Assembly (NCBI GenBank): GCA_044226655.1
Contig: JBGAGO010000003.1
Coordinates: forward strand, 310,001-374,000
DNA from: JBEVOS01 sp044226655
GTDB lineage: Bacteria; Pseudomonadota; Alphaproteobacteria; Caulobacterales; Aquidulcibacteraceae
Length of the DNA: 64,000 bases
Direction of reading: 5' to 3'
Shown here one piece after another: positions 1 to 8,131 of this stretch; the stretch's first letter is position 1, and every line of letters starts with the position of its first letter. The notes under the pieces are model-generated. The model did not search any database. It had not been told where the DNA came from and was given only the letters and a program-made list of their open reading frames with translations. Made by a program: the position numbers and the translations under genes.

Positions 1-2
1 TG

Positions 3-1289
3 GGCCTCACCTCGGCGAACACCTTCCTGGGCGACACGCTCCGCCGCTTCCATGTCGAGGCGCAGTTCGAGCAGCGCGAAGAGTTTAAGAACGCGCCCAA
101 CGAGATCACGCAGACCGGCTTCACGCCTGCCCATCGCCTCGCCACGCAAACCCTCATGCAGGGGCTTTACGATGTGATGACCGCCGCCATCGCCGAAGAT
201 CGCGGCCTGCAGGCGCCCCAGCTGGTCGCCGCGATCGAAGCCACGCCGATGACGGCCGATCAGGCCAAGACGCGCAAGCTCGTCGATCGCCTCGGGCGCC
301 CGGAAGACGCTGAGGCCGCCGCGCTGGCGCGCGCCGATCATGATGCCGAATTGGTCGATATCGAACGCTATCGCCCGCGCGCGCACTTCGGCGCGCCGGT
401 GATCGCGGTGGTGACGGGCGAGGGCGCGATCGTCTCCGGCCCCAATCAGGCATCGCCCTTCGGCGGCGAGGCCAGCATGAACAGCGACGCCATCGCCCGC
501 GCGCTGCTCGACGCCTCGGAAGATTCCAGCGTCAAGGCGATCGTGTTCCGGGTTTCGAGCGGCGGCGGCTCGGTCGTGGCCTCCGATCAGATTTTAAACG
601 CGCTGCGCATCGCCAAATCGCGCGGCAAGAAGGTCGTGGTCTCGATGGGCGAAATGGCGGCCTCCGGCGGTTATTACATCGCGGCCGACGCCGATGAGAT
701 CGTGGCCTCCGCCACCACCATCACCGGCTCCATCGGCGTGTTCGGCGGCAAGATCGTGCTCGGCCCCGCGCTCGAACATTACGCCAGCGTGCACAGCGAA
801 ACCGTGTCGCTCGGTTCGCCTTTGGTCACCATGTTCTCCGCCGATGCGCCGTTCACGCCGCAGCAGCGTCAGACCTTCGCGAGCTTAATCGATCGCACCT
901 ATGGCCAATTCCTCGCGCTCGTCGCCGAAGGCCGCCATCTGACCGTCGCGCAGACGCGCGAGGTTGCGCGCGGCCGCGTGTGGACCGGCAAGCAGGCGCT
1001 CGAGCGCCGCCTCGTCGATCGCATCGGCGGCTTCGATGTCGCGCTGCAGCGCGCCCGCGTCCTCGCCGGCTTGCAGCCCGATGCGGCCGTGCAATTGCGG
1101 TTCTATCCCGCGCAGCAGACCCCCGCGCAGGCGCTCGAAGCCTTGCTCGGCGCCTCCTCGGACAATGCCGAAGCCATGGCCGCGCTGCGCGTGCTCGCCG
1201 CCGATCCGCACATCGCCGCCGCCATCGAAGCGATGCGCCAGGACCGCGCCGCCGTGCGCGCCGAAGCCGATGGCCTGCGCGTGCGCTGA
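3..1289 (+). CDS. sppA: Signal peptide peptidase SppA, 67-kDa type (5' end outside window)
   Basis: This is the 3' part of a membrane-bound serine protease of family S49 that degrades cleaved signal peptides. The reading frame is open from base 3, so the start lies upstream of the window. The FKNAPNE stretch near base 88 matches the region of the first S49 repeat that holds the catalytic lysine in the long E. coli-type enzyme. The second repeat carries GEMAASGGYY, with the likely nucleophile serine codon at 663-665. The frame ends in a polar helical tail at 1289. Both repeats in one chain indicate the long (SppA1) form rather than the short single-domain form. The next gene is convergent, separated by a palindromic repeat. 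Confidence 0.93.
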   Translation, partial: GLTSANTFLGDTLRRFHVEAQFEQREEFKNAPNEITQTGFTPAHRLATQTLMQGLYDVMTAAIAEDRGLQAPQLVAAIEATPMTADQAKTRKLVDRLGRPEDAEAAALARADHDAELVDIERYRPRAHFGAPVIAVVTGEGAIVSGPNQASPFGGEASMNSDAIARALLDASEDSSVKAIVFRVSSGGGSVVASDQILNALRIAKSRGKKVVVSMGEMAASGGYYIAADADEIVASATTITGSIGVFGGKIVLGPALEHYASVHSETVSLGSPLVTMFSADAPFTPQQRQTFASLIDRTYGQFLALVAEGRHLTVAQTREVARGRVWTGKQALERRLVDRIGGFDVALQRARVLAGLQPDAAVQLRFYPAQQTPAQALEALLGASSDNAEAMAALRVLAADPHIAAAIEAMRQDRAAVRAEADGLRVR

Positions 1290-1297
1290 GCGAATTC

Positions 1298-1384
1298 GTA
1301 CCGCCGGCTTCCAGCCGGCAGGCTGCGATTGGGTTTGCGCTGGAGTCAGCGAAGGCTTTTCTGCCGGCTGGAAGCCGGCGGTAC
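1298..1384. repeat. Inverted pair of a 24-bp GC-rich palindromic repeat
   Basis: Bases 1298-1321 and 1361-1384 are perfect reverse complements (24 bp), each built on the core GCCGGCTTCCAGCCGGC, which is itself nearly palindromic. They flank 39 bp of spacer between the convergent sppA and thioesterase-like genes. The same unit occurs at 13521-13575 and once at 16613-16636. This is REP-like architecture; a role as a bidirectional terminator is possible but there is no T tract. Confidence 0.85.
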
Positions 1385-1387
1385 GTG

Positions 1388-2101
1388 TCACCGCGGCGTG
1401 AAGCTGATCCAGATCTGCGCGGCCTGTGCGATCAGCGCGCCCTCGGCATCGTAGAGCGCCACGCCCGCATGATGCTTGCGGCCCTCCGCTTCGCCCGCCC
1501 ACGAAACGACCACGCAGGTTTCGCCCGCGCGCGGCGCGCGCAGCACCTGGCCGCGCATCGTGCCAAGCAGCCCCACGCGCACGCCCAGCTTCAATTGCCA
1601 GCTCATTGAGCCCGGGCAATCGAGCGCGCCCCAGGTGATCTCATCCGGCATCGCGCCGCTGGCATCGGCGAAATTCGCATGCGGAACCCAGAGCCCGGCG
1701 GCGACGCCAGGCGCCGCGCCCTCGATCTGGCCGACATGCACGCCCAGCCCTTCGCCCTGCGCGCGCTCGATGCAGCACGAGAAGCAGCCGCGATGGAGCG
1801 AGGCCTGTGCGAACGGCGAAGCCGCCGCCGCGCGCCGCGCCGCGTCCACGCCCGGCGAGGGCGGCGGCGTTTCGAACGGCGCCTCGTCGGCGTCGACATG
1901 CGCGAGCAGCGCGCCGTCGGCGCTCAGAAGATCGAAGCCGCCGTCGCGCGCTTCGAGCCGCGCCAGCGCATCCACCGGCACGCCAGCGCGCAGCATCACA
2001 CGTCCGCGCCCGCCCATCCGGTGCGCCAGCAGGCCGCAAATATAGCCGCCATTGGCAGTGGTCGGCGGGCCCCGGAACTGGCGCGGAACGACAATCTCCA
2101 C
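1388..2101 (-). CDS. Thioesterase-like hotdog-fold protein
   Basis: A 237-aa protein with the opening pattern of hotdog thioesterase-like proteins: an N-terminal FRGPPTTANGGYICGLLA segment and later a second hotdog-like half with GALDCPGSMSW. The first half contains a GCFSCCIER cysteine cluster that may be structural. The likely role is acyl-CoA or acyl-carrier thioester binding or hydrolysis in the cytoplasm; the substrate is unknown. It follows the 142-aa hypothetical by 2 bp and lies downstream of purQ, so it is probably cotranscribed with the purine genes, although no direct purine role is evident. The family call rests on overall sequence pattern only. Confidence 0.6.
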   Translation of the reverse strand: MEIVVPRQFRGPPTTANGGYICGLLAHRMGGRGRVMLRAGVPVDALARLEARDGGFDLLSADGALLAHVDADEAPFETPPPSPGVDAARRAAAASPFAQASLHRGCFSCCIERAQGEGLGVHVGQIEGAAPGVAAGLWVPHANFADASGAMPDEITWGALDCPGSMSWQLKLGVRVGLLGTMRGQVLRAPRAGETCVVVSWAGEAEGRKHHAGVALYDAEGALIAQAAQIWISFTPR

Positions 2102-2103
2102 GC

Positions 2104-2532
2104 TCAGCCCTTCATCTCGATTTCGTACTTGGCCAAATCCGCGCGCAAGGTTTCGTAAAGCCGCGATACGAAGCTCTCGGCGTCCTCATCGACGAAATCG
2201 TCGAAATAGCCGTCCACATTGCTCTCGAACACGTACTCGCCGCCTTCGCAGAAAATGTAGCCGAGCTCTTCATCGCTTTCGCGATGCACGATGGCGATGG
2301 CGATCGCATCGTCGTCGTCCTCATCGCCTTCCGGCAGCGCGAACATCAGCCGGCGGCTCTGGATGCGCGCCTGCAGCAGCGGCGCCAAAGCCTGCAGCGC
2401 GGCCAGATCGTCGTAAGTGGGGCCATCTTCGCTCAGCGCCTGCTCCAGGCGCTTTTTCGCAGCATCCACCTCGTCGTCGAATCCCATCGTCGGCGTCCCC
2501 GATTTTTCTGTTTTTGAAGGCCGGCGCGTCAC
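2104..2532 (-). CDS. Acidic hypothetical protein downstream of purQ
   Basis: A 142-aa, strongly acidic protein with a run of Glu/Asp (EGDEDDDDA) in the middle and an aromatic C-terminal half ([17 protein letters not shown]). I do not recognise the family. The first possible start is a GTG at 2532 that overlaps the purQ stop (GTGA), suggesting translational coupling. An ATG at 2485-2487, giving a protein that begins MGFDDE, is an equally reasonable start because the first 15 residues are basic and unlike the rest. No signal peptide or membrane segment is visible. Position suggests expression with purC-purS-purQ. Confidence 0.65.
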   Translation of the reverse strand: MTRRPSKTEKSGTPTMGFDDEVDAAKKRLEQALSEDGPTYDDLAALQALAPLLQARIQSRRLMFALPEGDEDDDDAIAIAIVHRESDEELGYIFCEGGEYVFESNVDGYFDDFVDEDAESFVSRLYETLRADLAKYEIEMKG

Positions 2533-3203
2533 GCGGCTTCGGCGAGGCTTTGAAACACGGCCCAGCCGCCCGTCCGCCCGAGCGCTTCATCGCTGGCGCG
2601 TTCGGGATGGGGCATCATGCCCATCACATTGCCGCGCTCATTGATGACGCCCGCGATATCGCGCAGCGCGCCGTTCGGATTGTCCTGATAGCGAAACACC
2701 ACCCGGCCTTCGCCTTCGATCTCGTCGAGCGTCTTTTCATCCGCGTAGAAGCGGCCATCGCCATGCGCGACCGGGATCACCGTTTCGCGCGCTTCGCGAT
2801 AGGCGCGGGTGAAACGTGTATTGCCGTTGACGATCGCCAGCGGAACCTCGCGGCACACGAAGCGCAGCTTCTCGTTCTTGAGCAGCGCGCCGGGCAGAAG
2901 CCCGCATTCGGTCAACACCTGAAAGCCGTTGCAGATGCCCAGCACCAGCCCGCCGCGCGCGGCATGCGCCGCGACCGCGCGCATGATCGGGCTCTTGGCC
3001 GACATCGCGCCCGAGCGCAGATAATCCCCGAACGAAAACCCGCCCGGCAGCACCGCCAGATCGAGCCCGTCCGGCAGATCCTGATCCTTGTGCCACACCA
3101 TGGCGGGGCGCACGCCGTTCAGCTTTGCCAGCGCATCGGCGGCGTCACGGTCGCAGTTCGAGCCGGGGAAGACGATCACGGCGGCTTTCATGGGCTTGGA
3201 CAT
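2529..3203 (-). CDS. purQ: Phosphoribosylformylglycinamidine synthase subunit PurQ
   Basis: This is the glutaminase subunit of FGAM synthase, step 4 of purine synthesis. It supplies ammonia to PurL and works with PurS. The 224-aa class I glutamine amidotransferase has its nucleophile Cys91 in [10 protein letters not shown] and the His199/Glu201 pair in MMPHPE. The PGSNCDRD segment near residue 13 is typical of PurQ. Length matches the free-standing subunit, so the large subunit must be a separate purL, which is not in this window. purS and purC lie just upstream on the same strand. The stop overlaps the next gene by 4 bp. Confidence 0.97.
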   Translation of the reverse strand: MSKPMKAAVIVFPGSNCDRDAADALAKLNGVRPAMVWHKDQDLPDGLDLAVLPGGFSFGDYLRSGAMSAKSPIMRAVAAHAARGGLVLGICNGFQVLTECGLLPGALLKNEKLRFVCREVPLAIVNGNTRFTRAYREARETVIPVAHGDGRFYADEKTLDEIEGEGRVVFRYQDNPNGALRDIAGVINERGNVMGMMPHPERASDEALGRTGGWAVFQSLAEAA

Positions 3204-3244
3204 AAGCTGCGCCGGCCCGTATGTCCAAGGGCGGAGGGACGCAG

Positions 3245-3337
3245 ATGCCGCCTTTGCTGATCGCCATCATCGTCGGCTCGATCGTGCTCACCGCCGCCGC
3301 CGCCGCGCTGCTGTGGCGGCTGGATGATGAGAGCTAA
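3245..3337 (+). CDS. Possible 30-aa single-pass membrane microprotein
   Basis: A short frame starts at ATG 3245 with a GGAGGG sequence at 3233-3238, about 6 bp upstream, and ends at TAA 3335-3337. The product is one hydrophobic helix ([22 protein letters not shown]) followed by an acidic tail RLDDES. It sits divergent from purQ and its stop codon region overlaps the purS 3' end by 4 bp. An earlier in-frame ATG at 3221 has no ribosome site. The good ribosome site and the neat helix favour a real gene, but coding of this length can arise by chance. Confidence 0.45.
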   Translation: MPPLLIAIIVGSIVLTAAAAALLWRLDDES

Positions 3338-3576
3338 GCGATCTCGATCTTGTAAGATTCGATCACGGTGTTCGCGAGCAGCTTCTCGCACATCTCGCGC
3401 ACCTGGGCCTCGGCCACGGCCTTGTCCGAGGTGTGGTTCAAATTGAGCTCGATGACCTTGCCGACGCGCGCGTCATCCACCGCCGGATAGCCGAGCTCGT
3501 GCAGAGCATTGGCCACCGCCTTGCCCTGCACATCCAGCACACCGGGCTTCAGCCCAACCGTCACGATCGCCTTCAT
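3334..3576 (-). CDS. purS: Phosphoribosylformylglycinamidine synthase subunit PurS
   Basis: The 80-aa PurS subunit bridges PurQ and the small-type PurL to form the FGAM synthase complex. The sequence begins MKAIVTVGLKPGVLDVQG and contains VDDARVGKVIEL, both strongly conserved in PurS. ATG 3574-3576 was chosen because the family begins with this strand; the frame remains open upstream but that part is unrelated purC antisense. The gene lies between purC and purQ on the same strand, which is the usual order in Alphaproteobacteria. Confidence 0.96.
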   Translation of the reverse strand: MKAIVTVGLKPGVLDVQGKAVANALHELGYPAVDDARVGKVIELNLNHTSDKAVAEAQVREMCEKLLANTVIESYKIEIA

Positions 3577-3749
3577 CCCGGCCCCCGTTTCTTGCCTATC
3601 CTGCCCGCCAGGAACCGTAGAGGCTGGAATCGAGTCCGTCGAGATTTCGCCACAGTCCCGACTGCGCAGGGCGGTCCAGACGCACAAAACCCGCCGCGAT
3701 TGGGCATCGAGGCGGGTCTCGTGACTTTTGATCGGGCCGCGTCGGCCGG
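3577..3749. other. Intergenic gap between purC and purS
   Basis: This 173-bp stretch inside the purine cluster holds no convincing small gene, repeat or terminator that I can see. It may carry a secondary promoter for purS-purQ, but no clear -35/-10 pair is visible. Confidence 0.3.
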
Positions 3750-4505
3750 TCAGTGCATGCTTTCGCCGCCGGCGGCCGCCACCTTGGGGAGAATGCCCAG
3801 GCGGCGCGCCACTTCGACATACGCCTCGGTGACATTGCCGAGATCGCGGCGGAAGCGGTCCTTGTCGAGCTTCTCGTCGGTCTGCGTGTCCCACAGCCGG
3901 CAAGAATCGGGGCTGATCTCGTCGGCGATCACGGTGCGCACCATGTCGCCTTCGTAGAGACGGCCGAACTCGATCTTGAAATCGATCAGTTTGATGCCGA
4001 CGCCGCCGAACAGGCCGAACAGATAATCGTTCACGCGCAAGGTCAGCGCCATGATGTCGTCGATCTCCTGGGTCGAGGCCCAGTTGAACGCCGTGATGTG
4101 CTCTTCGGCGACCATCGGATCGTGCAGCGCGTCGTTCTTGTAATAGAATTCGACAATCGAGCGCGGCAGCGGCGTGCCTTCCTCGATGCCGAGCCGGGTC
4201 GAGATCGAGCCGGCGGCGACGTTCCGGCACACCACTTCGAGCGGGATGATGTCGACCTCGCGGACCAGCTGCTCGCGCATGTTCATGGTCTTGATGTAAT
4301 GGGTCGGCACGCCAATCGCGTTCAGGTTCTGCATGATGAACCCAGAAATCTGATTGTTCACCACGCCCTTGCCCTCAAGAATAGCCTTCTTGGTGGCGTC
4401 AAAAGCGGTCGTGTCGTCTTTGAAATACTGGATCAATGTTCCAGGCTCAGGGCCTTCGAACAGGATCTTTGCTTTACCTTCGTAGATTTTCTTACGACGG
4501 GACAT
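3750..4505 (-). CDS. purC: Phosphoribosylaminoimidazole-succinocarboxamide synthase
   Basis: SAICAR synthase joins aspartate to CAIR, step 8 of purine synthesis, using ATP. The 251-aa protein opens with [16 protein letters not shown], the family's nucleotide-binding start, and carries [17 protein letters not shown] and the SPDSCRLWD motif of PurC. The start at 4503-4505 (MSRRKK) was chosen over an upstream in-frame ATG because the family begins here. purS and purQ follow on the same strand, and purB lies 2.3 kb upstream, also on the minus strand. Confidence 0.97.
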   Translation of the reverse strand: MSRRKKIYEGKAKILFEGPEPGTLIQYFKDDTTAFDATKKAILEGKGVVNNQISGFIMQNLNAIGVPTHYIKTMNMREQLVREVDIIPLEVVCRNVAAGSISTRLGIEEGTPLPRSIVEFYYKNDALHDPMVAEEHITAFNWASTQEIDDIMALTLRVNDYLFGLFGGVGIKLIDFKIEFGRLYEGDMVRTVIADEISPDSCRLWDTQTDEKLDKDRFRRDLGNVTEAYVEVARRLGILPKVAAAGGESMH

Positions 4506-4738
4506 CGTCTGTCCTTCCATCGACCGCGATATTCGAAATGAATGGGCCCGCGCGGGCGGCGACCCCTTCATCGTGGACGGATTCGGCTGCGCCGGGACGA
4601 GGGACCCTAGCCTAGAGCCTCCCCGCCCACAATCATGCGATGTTGCGGCGCGGTAAGGAGGCCGTGAGCGGCGGCGCCGGGCCGTTGATCCGGTCCGGGG
4701 GCAGACTTAAGACGGGCGCTGGAGATTTGCGAGGCCCC

Positions 4739-5059
4739 ATGACCCAGTTCGACGATCGCGAGCGCGCCGCCGAAAAGAAATTCGAGCTCGACCAGGAGAA
4801 GGAATTCCGGGCCCAGGCCCGCCGGGCCAAGCTGGTCGGCCTGTGGGCCGCCGAGCAGATGGGTCTCGATGGCGCCGAGGCCGAAGGCTACGCCAAGGAC
4901 GTCGTCGCCCACGACCTCGCCGAGAAGGGCGATGAGGATTTGTTCCGCAAAATCCGCGCCGATTTCGACGCCGCCAAAGTCACGCTCACCGATCACCAGA
5001 TCCGCAGCGAAATGGAAGACAAGCTGGTCGAAGCCCGCAAACAGATCGCGGCGGGGTAA
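4739..5059 (+). CDS. ATPase inhibitor zeta subunit (DUF1476)
   Basis: A 106-aa helical protein of the alphaproteobacterial DUF1476 family. In Paracoccus the family member is the zeta subunit that binds F1-ATPase and blocks reverse ATP hydrolysis. The family signature is clear: MTQFDDRERAAEKKFELD at the N-terminus, then RRAKLVGLWAAEQMGL and a C-terminal DHQIRSEMEDKL. ATG 4739 matches the family start; an in-frame upstream extension looks non-coding. It is divergent from purC, which is a common neighbour in Alphaproteobacteria. The inhibitory role here is inferred from the family. Confidence 0.9.
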   Translation: MTQFDDRERAAEKKFELDQEKEFRAQARRAKLVGLWAAEQMGLDGAEAEGYAKDVVAHDLAEKGDEDLFRKIRADFDAAKVTLTDHQIRSEMEDKLVEARKQIAAG

Positions 5060-5146
5060 TCCGCGGCGCAATTTTTCGATTTCGCCGGAACGTGATTGTC
5101 AGTCCGCGGGCGAAACCGTAATTATCGCGACGGGACGGGTGGGACC

Positions 5147-5671
5147 GTGGCGATATTTCAATCCGAAGAAGCAAAGCGTCTTGAGGCGGCGAGAGCGGCG
5201 CTTGCCGACGCGCTGCAAGCTCTGCATCGCGCGCAGGAGGCGCCCGGCGCGGAAGCGGAGATCGAAGCCGCGACGCGAGAGCTCGTGAGCGCGAATGCCG
5301 CCCAGGCGCTTGCGCAAGGCCCCGCTGCGACGCGCAAATTCGTCGGCCGCGCCCTCCAAGGCTATCATTTGGCGAACTGGGCGGCCGATATTTCCGGCGC
5401 CTCGCCGGAGGAGCGGGCGGCGCTGCGGCGCAACGCCGTGCTCGCCGCGTCCCGAAGCAATTTGGATCAGCGGCTGATCGGCGAGATCAAAGGGTTTCTC
5501 ATGCGCCGGCGCAGTGATGCGCCGCGCGTGCAGATTGAAGAGGCGTTGCTGGAGGCGCGCAGGGTGGCCGACGCCACGCTCTCTCACAGCGGAACCGACG
5601 TAAAAGCGCTCTTGGAGAGCGTTTCTGAAGCGCGCGCCGACTTTGCTGGGCTGGGAGCGGGTGATGTCTGA
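5147..5671 (+). CDS. Hypothetical helical protein
   Basis: A protein of about 174 aa beginning VAIFQSEEAK from a GTG at 5147, with a purine-rich GGACGGGTGGGA just upstream. The first 60 residues are Ala/Glu-rich heptad-like helix (EEAKRLEAARAALADALQ). The middle contains ARKFVGRALQGYHLANWAAD-type mixed sequence. No signal peptide, membrane segment or catalytic motif is recognised. Its stop overlaps the start of the next gene by 8 bp, so the two are probably coupled. The function is unknown. Confidence 0.55.
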   Translation: MAIFQSEEAKRLEAARAALADALQALHRAQEAPGAEAEIEAATRELVSANAAQALAQGPAATRKFVGRALQGYHLANWAADISGASPEERAALRRNAVLAASRSNLDQRLIGEIKGFLMRRRSDAPRVQIEEALLEARRVADATLSHSGTDVKALLESVSEARADFAGLGAGDV

Positions 5672-5984
5672 CAAAGGAAGCACGATCGCGGATACGGTCG
5701 CGGTCATCATCAAGCATTCCGTGCTCGCCAACAAGGAAACGCGGGACCTCGTCGCCGCGGAAGCCGAACAGCTCAAGGCGGAGGCCGCGAAAACCCGCGC
5801 CGAGATTGGTCACATCGAGGCCGATACCGAGCTCACGCGGGCCGAGGCGAAGGTTCGCATCGCCGAGGCCGCGCAGATCACGGCGCGCACGCAGCTGATG
5901 CTCACCGGCGATCTGGCGACCGAGCGGTCGCTGCTGATCGAACAAGCAAAGCGCGACGAGGACGAAGCGCGCGGCCGCAGCTAG
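5664..5984 (+). CDS. Hypothetical coiled-coil protein
   Basis: A 106-aa protein starting at ATG 5664, overlapping the end of the preceding gene. Residues 25 to 75 are a long charged helix with repeated Ala-Glu heptads (AAEAEQLKAEAAKTRAEIGH), which predicts a coiled coil. No membrane segment or enzymatic motif is seen. Overlap with the upstream helical protein suggests the two products act together, perhaps as a complex, but this is inference from gene order only. Confidence 0.6.
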   Translation: MSDKGSTIADTVAVIIKHSVLANKETRDLVAAEAEQLKAEAAKTRAEIGHIEADTELTRAEAKVRIAEAAQITARTQLMLTGDLATERSLLIEQAKRDEDEARGRS

Positions 5985-6541
5985 CCGATCTTCCGCAGAT
6001 TCAGCGTCACGGTCGGCATCCAGGTCGCGCCGTTGTCGCGGCTCATCTCGCCTTGCTCGGTCCAGCGCCCATCGCCGAAGCTGATCGTGTAGCGGATCAG
6101 AATGGGCGCGAAATTCATGGTCCACTGCCACGCGCCATTGTCGAGAAAGCGCGCCGTCGCCGTGGTGGCGCGCCCGTCATTGTAGGCGCGGAATTCGTAG
6201 ATCTGGCGCGCGTCGTCATAGGAGATGATCCCCAGCGCGTTGAAGATCGGCGCGCCCGTGCGCTCGGCTGTCGCGAAGCCATGGCCGTGGATGACCAGCA
6301 GCAGCCCATCCATATCGCGCTCGATGTGCTCGCGTTGGAACACGCGCCGCGGCGTAGGGCCCGGCACGTTCGCTTCGCCCTCCCAATCGCCCAGCATGAG
6401 CGCCGCCAGCCGGTCCATAGCCGCGTGCTGCGCCGCCAGATCCGGGCCGCGCGGCGCCTGGGCCGCGGCGGGCTGGGCGGGCAGCGCCGAAAGCGGCGCA
6501 GCGATCAGGGCGAGGGCGGCGAGGAGCGGACGGATGCGCAT
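5981..6541 (-). CDS. Secreted DUF1579-like hypothetical protein
   Basis: A 186-aa protein starting at ATG 6539-6541 with a clear Sec signal peptide (MRIRPLLAALALIAAPLSAL, cleavage likely after AAAQA). The mature part contains LMLGDWEGEANVPGP and a later WTEQGEMSRDNGATWMP, a lipocalin-like pattern seen in DUF1579-type proteins. It probably sits in the periplasm and may bind a small hydrophobic ligand; no ligand can be named. A palindromic operator-like site lies 16 bp upstream of the start. It is convergent with the coiled-coil gene and overlaps its stop by 4 bp. Confidence 0.65.
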   Translation of the reverse strand: MRIRPLLAALALIAAPLSALPAQPAAAQAPRGPDLAAQHAAMDRLAALMLGDWEGEANVPGPTPRRVFQREHIERDMDGLLLVIHGHGFATAERTGAPIFNALGIISYDDARQIYEFRAYNDGRATTATARFLDNGAWQWTMNFAPILIRYTISFGDGRWTEQGEMSRDNGATWMPTVTLNLRKIG

Positions 6542-6557
6542 CTGCAATCTTCGACAA

Positions 6558-6580
6558 AGTACTTTATGATGTAAAGCACT
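6558..6580 (-). promoter_or_regulatory. Palindromic operator candidate
   Basis: AGTACTTTA and TAAAGCACT are inverted 9-bp arms with one mismatch, separated by 5 bp. The site lies 16-39 bp upstream of the start of the secreted protein gene, in unusually AT-rich sequence for this genome. Spacing and symmetry fit a dimeric winged-helix repressor such as a PadR- or GntR-type protein, but the regulator is not next to it. Confidence 0.45.
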
Positions 6581-6622
6581 ATGGCGATGGGCCGTCAACA
6601 CGCGCCCTCATCCGGTCGTGCA

Positions 6623-6724
6623 GTCATTCCGGACGGCGCGAAGCGCTGATCCGGAACCCAGGGGCCGATACCGCGCCTTTGACCCCTGGGTTCCGGGTCT
6701 CCGCTGCGCTTCGCCCGGAATGAC
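6623..6724. repeat. 102-bp imperfect inverted repeat with GTCATTCCGG ends
   Basis: The element begins GTCATTCCGG and ends CCGGAATGAC, with inner arms GATCCGGAACCCAGGGG and CCCCTGGGTTCCGGGTC around a short central segment. It sits in the gap between the secreted protein gene and purB. Long-stem elements of this type are scattered through many alphaproteobacterial genomes. Only one copy is seen in this window. Confidence 0.8.
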
Positions 6725-6775
6725 TGAGCTTGAGTGTTCTCCCGGCCTTTGTGTCTGGAGGCCGTGAAGAGCGCG

Positions 6776-8083
6776 CTAGCCGAACACGCGCGCGAAAATC
6801 GCATCGACCTGCGCGAAATGATGCGCGTCGTCGAAGCAGGCCGTGAGTGTCTTGGCGTCGAGCTTCGCTGTGATGTCGGCGTCGGCCTTTAGGCGATCGA
6901 GCAGCGCCGTCGGCGCGCGCGGCGGCGCGCTCCGCCACACCGCCATCGCATTGCGCTGCACCAGCCGATAAGCGTCCTCGCGCGACACGCCCGCTTGCGT
7001 CAGCGCCAAGAGCACGCGCTGCGAATTGTGCAGGCCGCCGAGCAGCGCGAGATTGCGCGCCATGTTCTCGGGATAGATGATCAGTTGCTCGACCACCTCC
7101 GCCAGCCGATGCAGCGCGAAATCGAGATGGATGGTGGCGTCTGGCGCGATGCCGCGTTCGACCGAGGAATGCGAGATATCGCGCTCATGCCAGAGCGTGA
7201 CGTTCTCCAGCGCGGGCGTCACCGCGCTGCGCACCAGCCGCGCCAGCCCGCACAAATTTTCCGTCAGCACCGGATTGCGCTTGTGCGGCATGGCCGAAGA
7301 GCCCTTCTGGCCCTCGGAGAAATATTCCTCCGCCTCCAGCACCTCTGTGCGCTGCAAATGGCGGATTTCGGTGGCCAAACGTTCGACGCCCGCCGCGACC
7401 ACGCCCAAAGCCGCGAAAAACGCCGCGTGCCGATCGCGCGGAATGATCTGCGTCGAGACAGGTTCGGGCGCGAGCCCCAGCTTCTCGGCGACATAGGCTT
7501 CGATCTTCGGATCGATCTGCGCGAACGTGCCGATTGCGCCCGAGATCGCGCAGGTCGCGATCTCTTTCTTGGCCGCGCGCAGCCGCTCCAGATTGCGCGC
7601 GAATTCGGCGTAATGCCCCGCGAGCTTGACGCCGAACGTGGTCGGTTCGGCATGGATGCCGTGCGAGCGCCCGATCGTCGGCGTCATCTTGAATTCGCGC
7701 GCGCGCGCCTTGAGCGCCGCCATCACGCGTTCGCAGCCCGCGATGAGGAGATCGCTCGCGCGCGCGAGCTGCACCGCGAGGCAGGTGTCGAGCACGTCGG
7801 ATGAGGTCATGCCCTGATGGGCGAAGCGCGCTTCATCGCCCACGTTCTCCGCGACATTGGTGAGGAAGGCGAGCACGTCGTGTTTGATCTCGCGCTCGAT
7901 CTCGTCGATCCGCGCTACGTCGAAGCGGCCCTTGGCGCGATAGGCTTCGGCGGCCGAAGCGGGGATCACGCCCTCGCGCGCCAAAGCCTCCATGGCCAGG
8001 GTTTCGATTTCGAGCCAGATCCCGAACCGCGTCTCCGCCGTCCAGATCGCCGCCATCTCCTTGCGCGCATACCGTGGAATCAT
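6776..8083 (-). CDS. purB: Adenylosuccinate lyase
   Basis: PurB catalyses two beta-eliminations that release fumarate, from SAICAR and from adenylosuccinate. The 435-aa protein has the fumarase/aspartase superfamily signature GSSAMPHKRNP at residues 261-271 (flexible loop with the catalytic serine), the catalytic histidine in GRSHGIHAEP near residue 141, and TSSDVLDT near residue 93. Length is normal for the bacterial enzyme. It lies on the same strand as purC-purS-purQ, separated from them by unrelated genes, so it may have its own promoter. Confidence 0.97.
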   Translation of the reverse strand: MIPRYARKEMAAIWTAETRFGIWLEIETLAMEALAREGVIPASAAEAYRAKGRFDVARIDEIEREIKHDVLAFLTNVAENVGDEARFAHQGMTSSDVLDTCLAVQLARASDLLIAGCERVMAALKARAREFKMTPTIGRSHGIHAEPTTFGVKLAGHYAEFARNLERLRAAKKEIATCAISGAIGTFAQIDPKIEAYVAEKLGLAPEPVSTQIIPRDRHAAFFAALGVVAAGVERLATEIRHLQRTEVLEAEEYFSEGQKGSSAMPHKRNPVLTENLCGLARLVRSAVTPALENVTLWHERDISHSSVERGIAPDATIHLDFALHRLAEVVEQLIIYPENMARNLALLGGLHNSQRVLLALTQAGVSREDAYRLVQRNAMAVWRSAPPRAPTALLDRLKADADITAKLDAKTLTACFDDAHHFAQVDAIFARVFG

Positions 8084-8131
8084 GGGGGCGTTATAGGCGC
8101 GCGCGCCGCGAAATGCGATTCGCGCGCCCAG

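Noticed and set aside
1298..1384. CRISPR-like reading of the repeated 24-bp units
   Set aside because: The units are inverted rather than direct, there are only two per locus, spacers differ in length, and no cas genes are present.
885..1619. Long minus-strand reading frame across the sppA 3' end and repeat
   Set aside because: It is antisense to sppA and to the repeat, has low-complexity Arg/Ala/Gly sequence, and no ribosome site; it is a GC-rich shadow frame.
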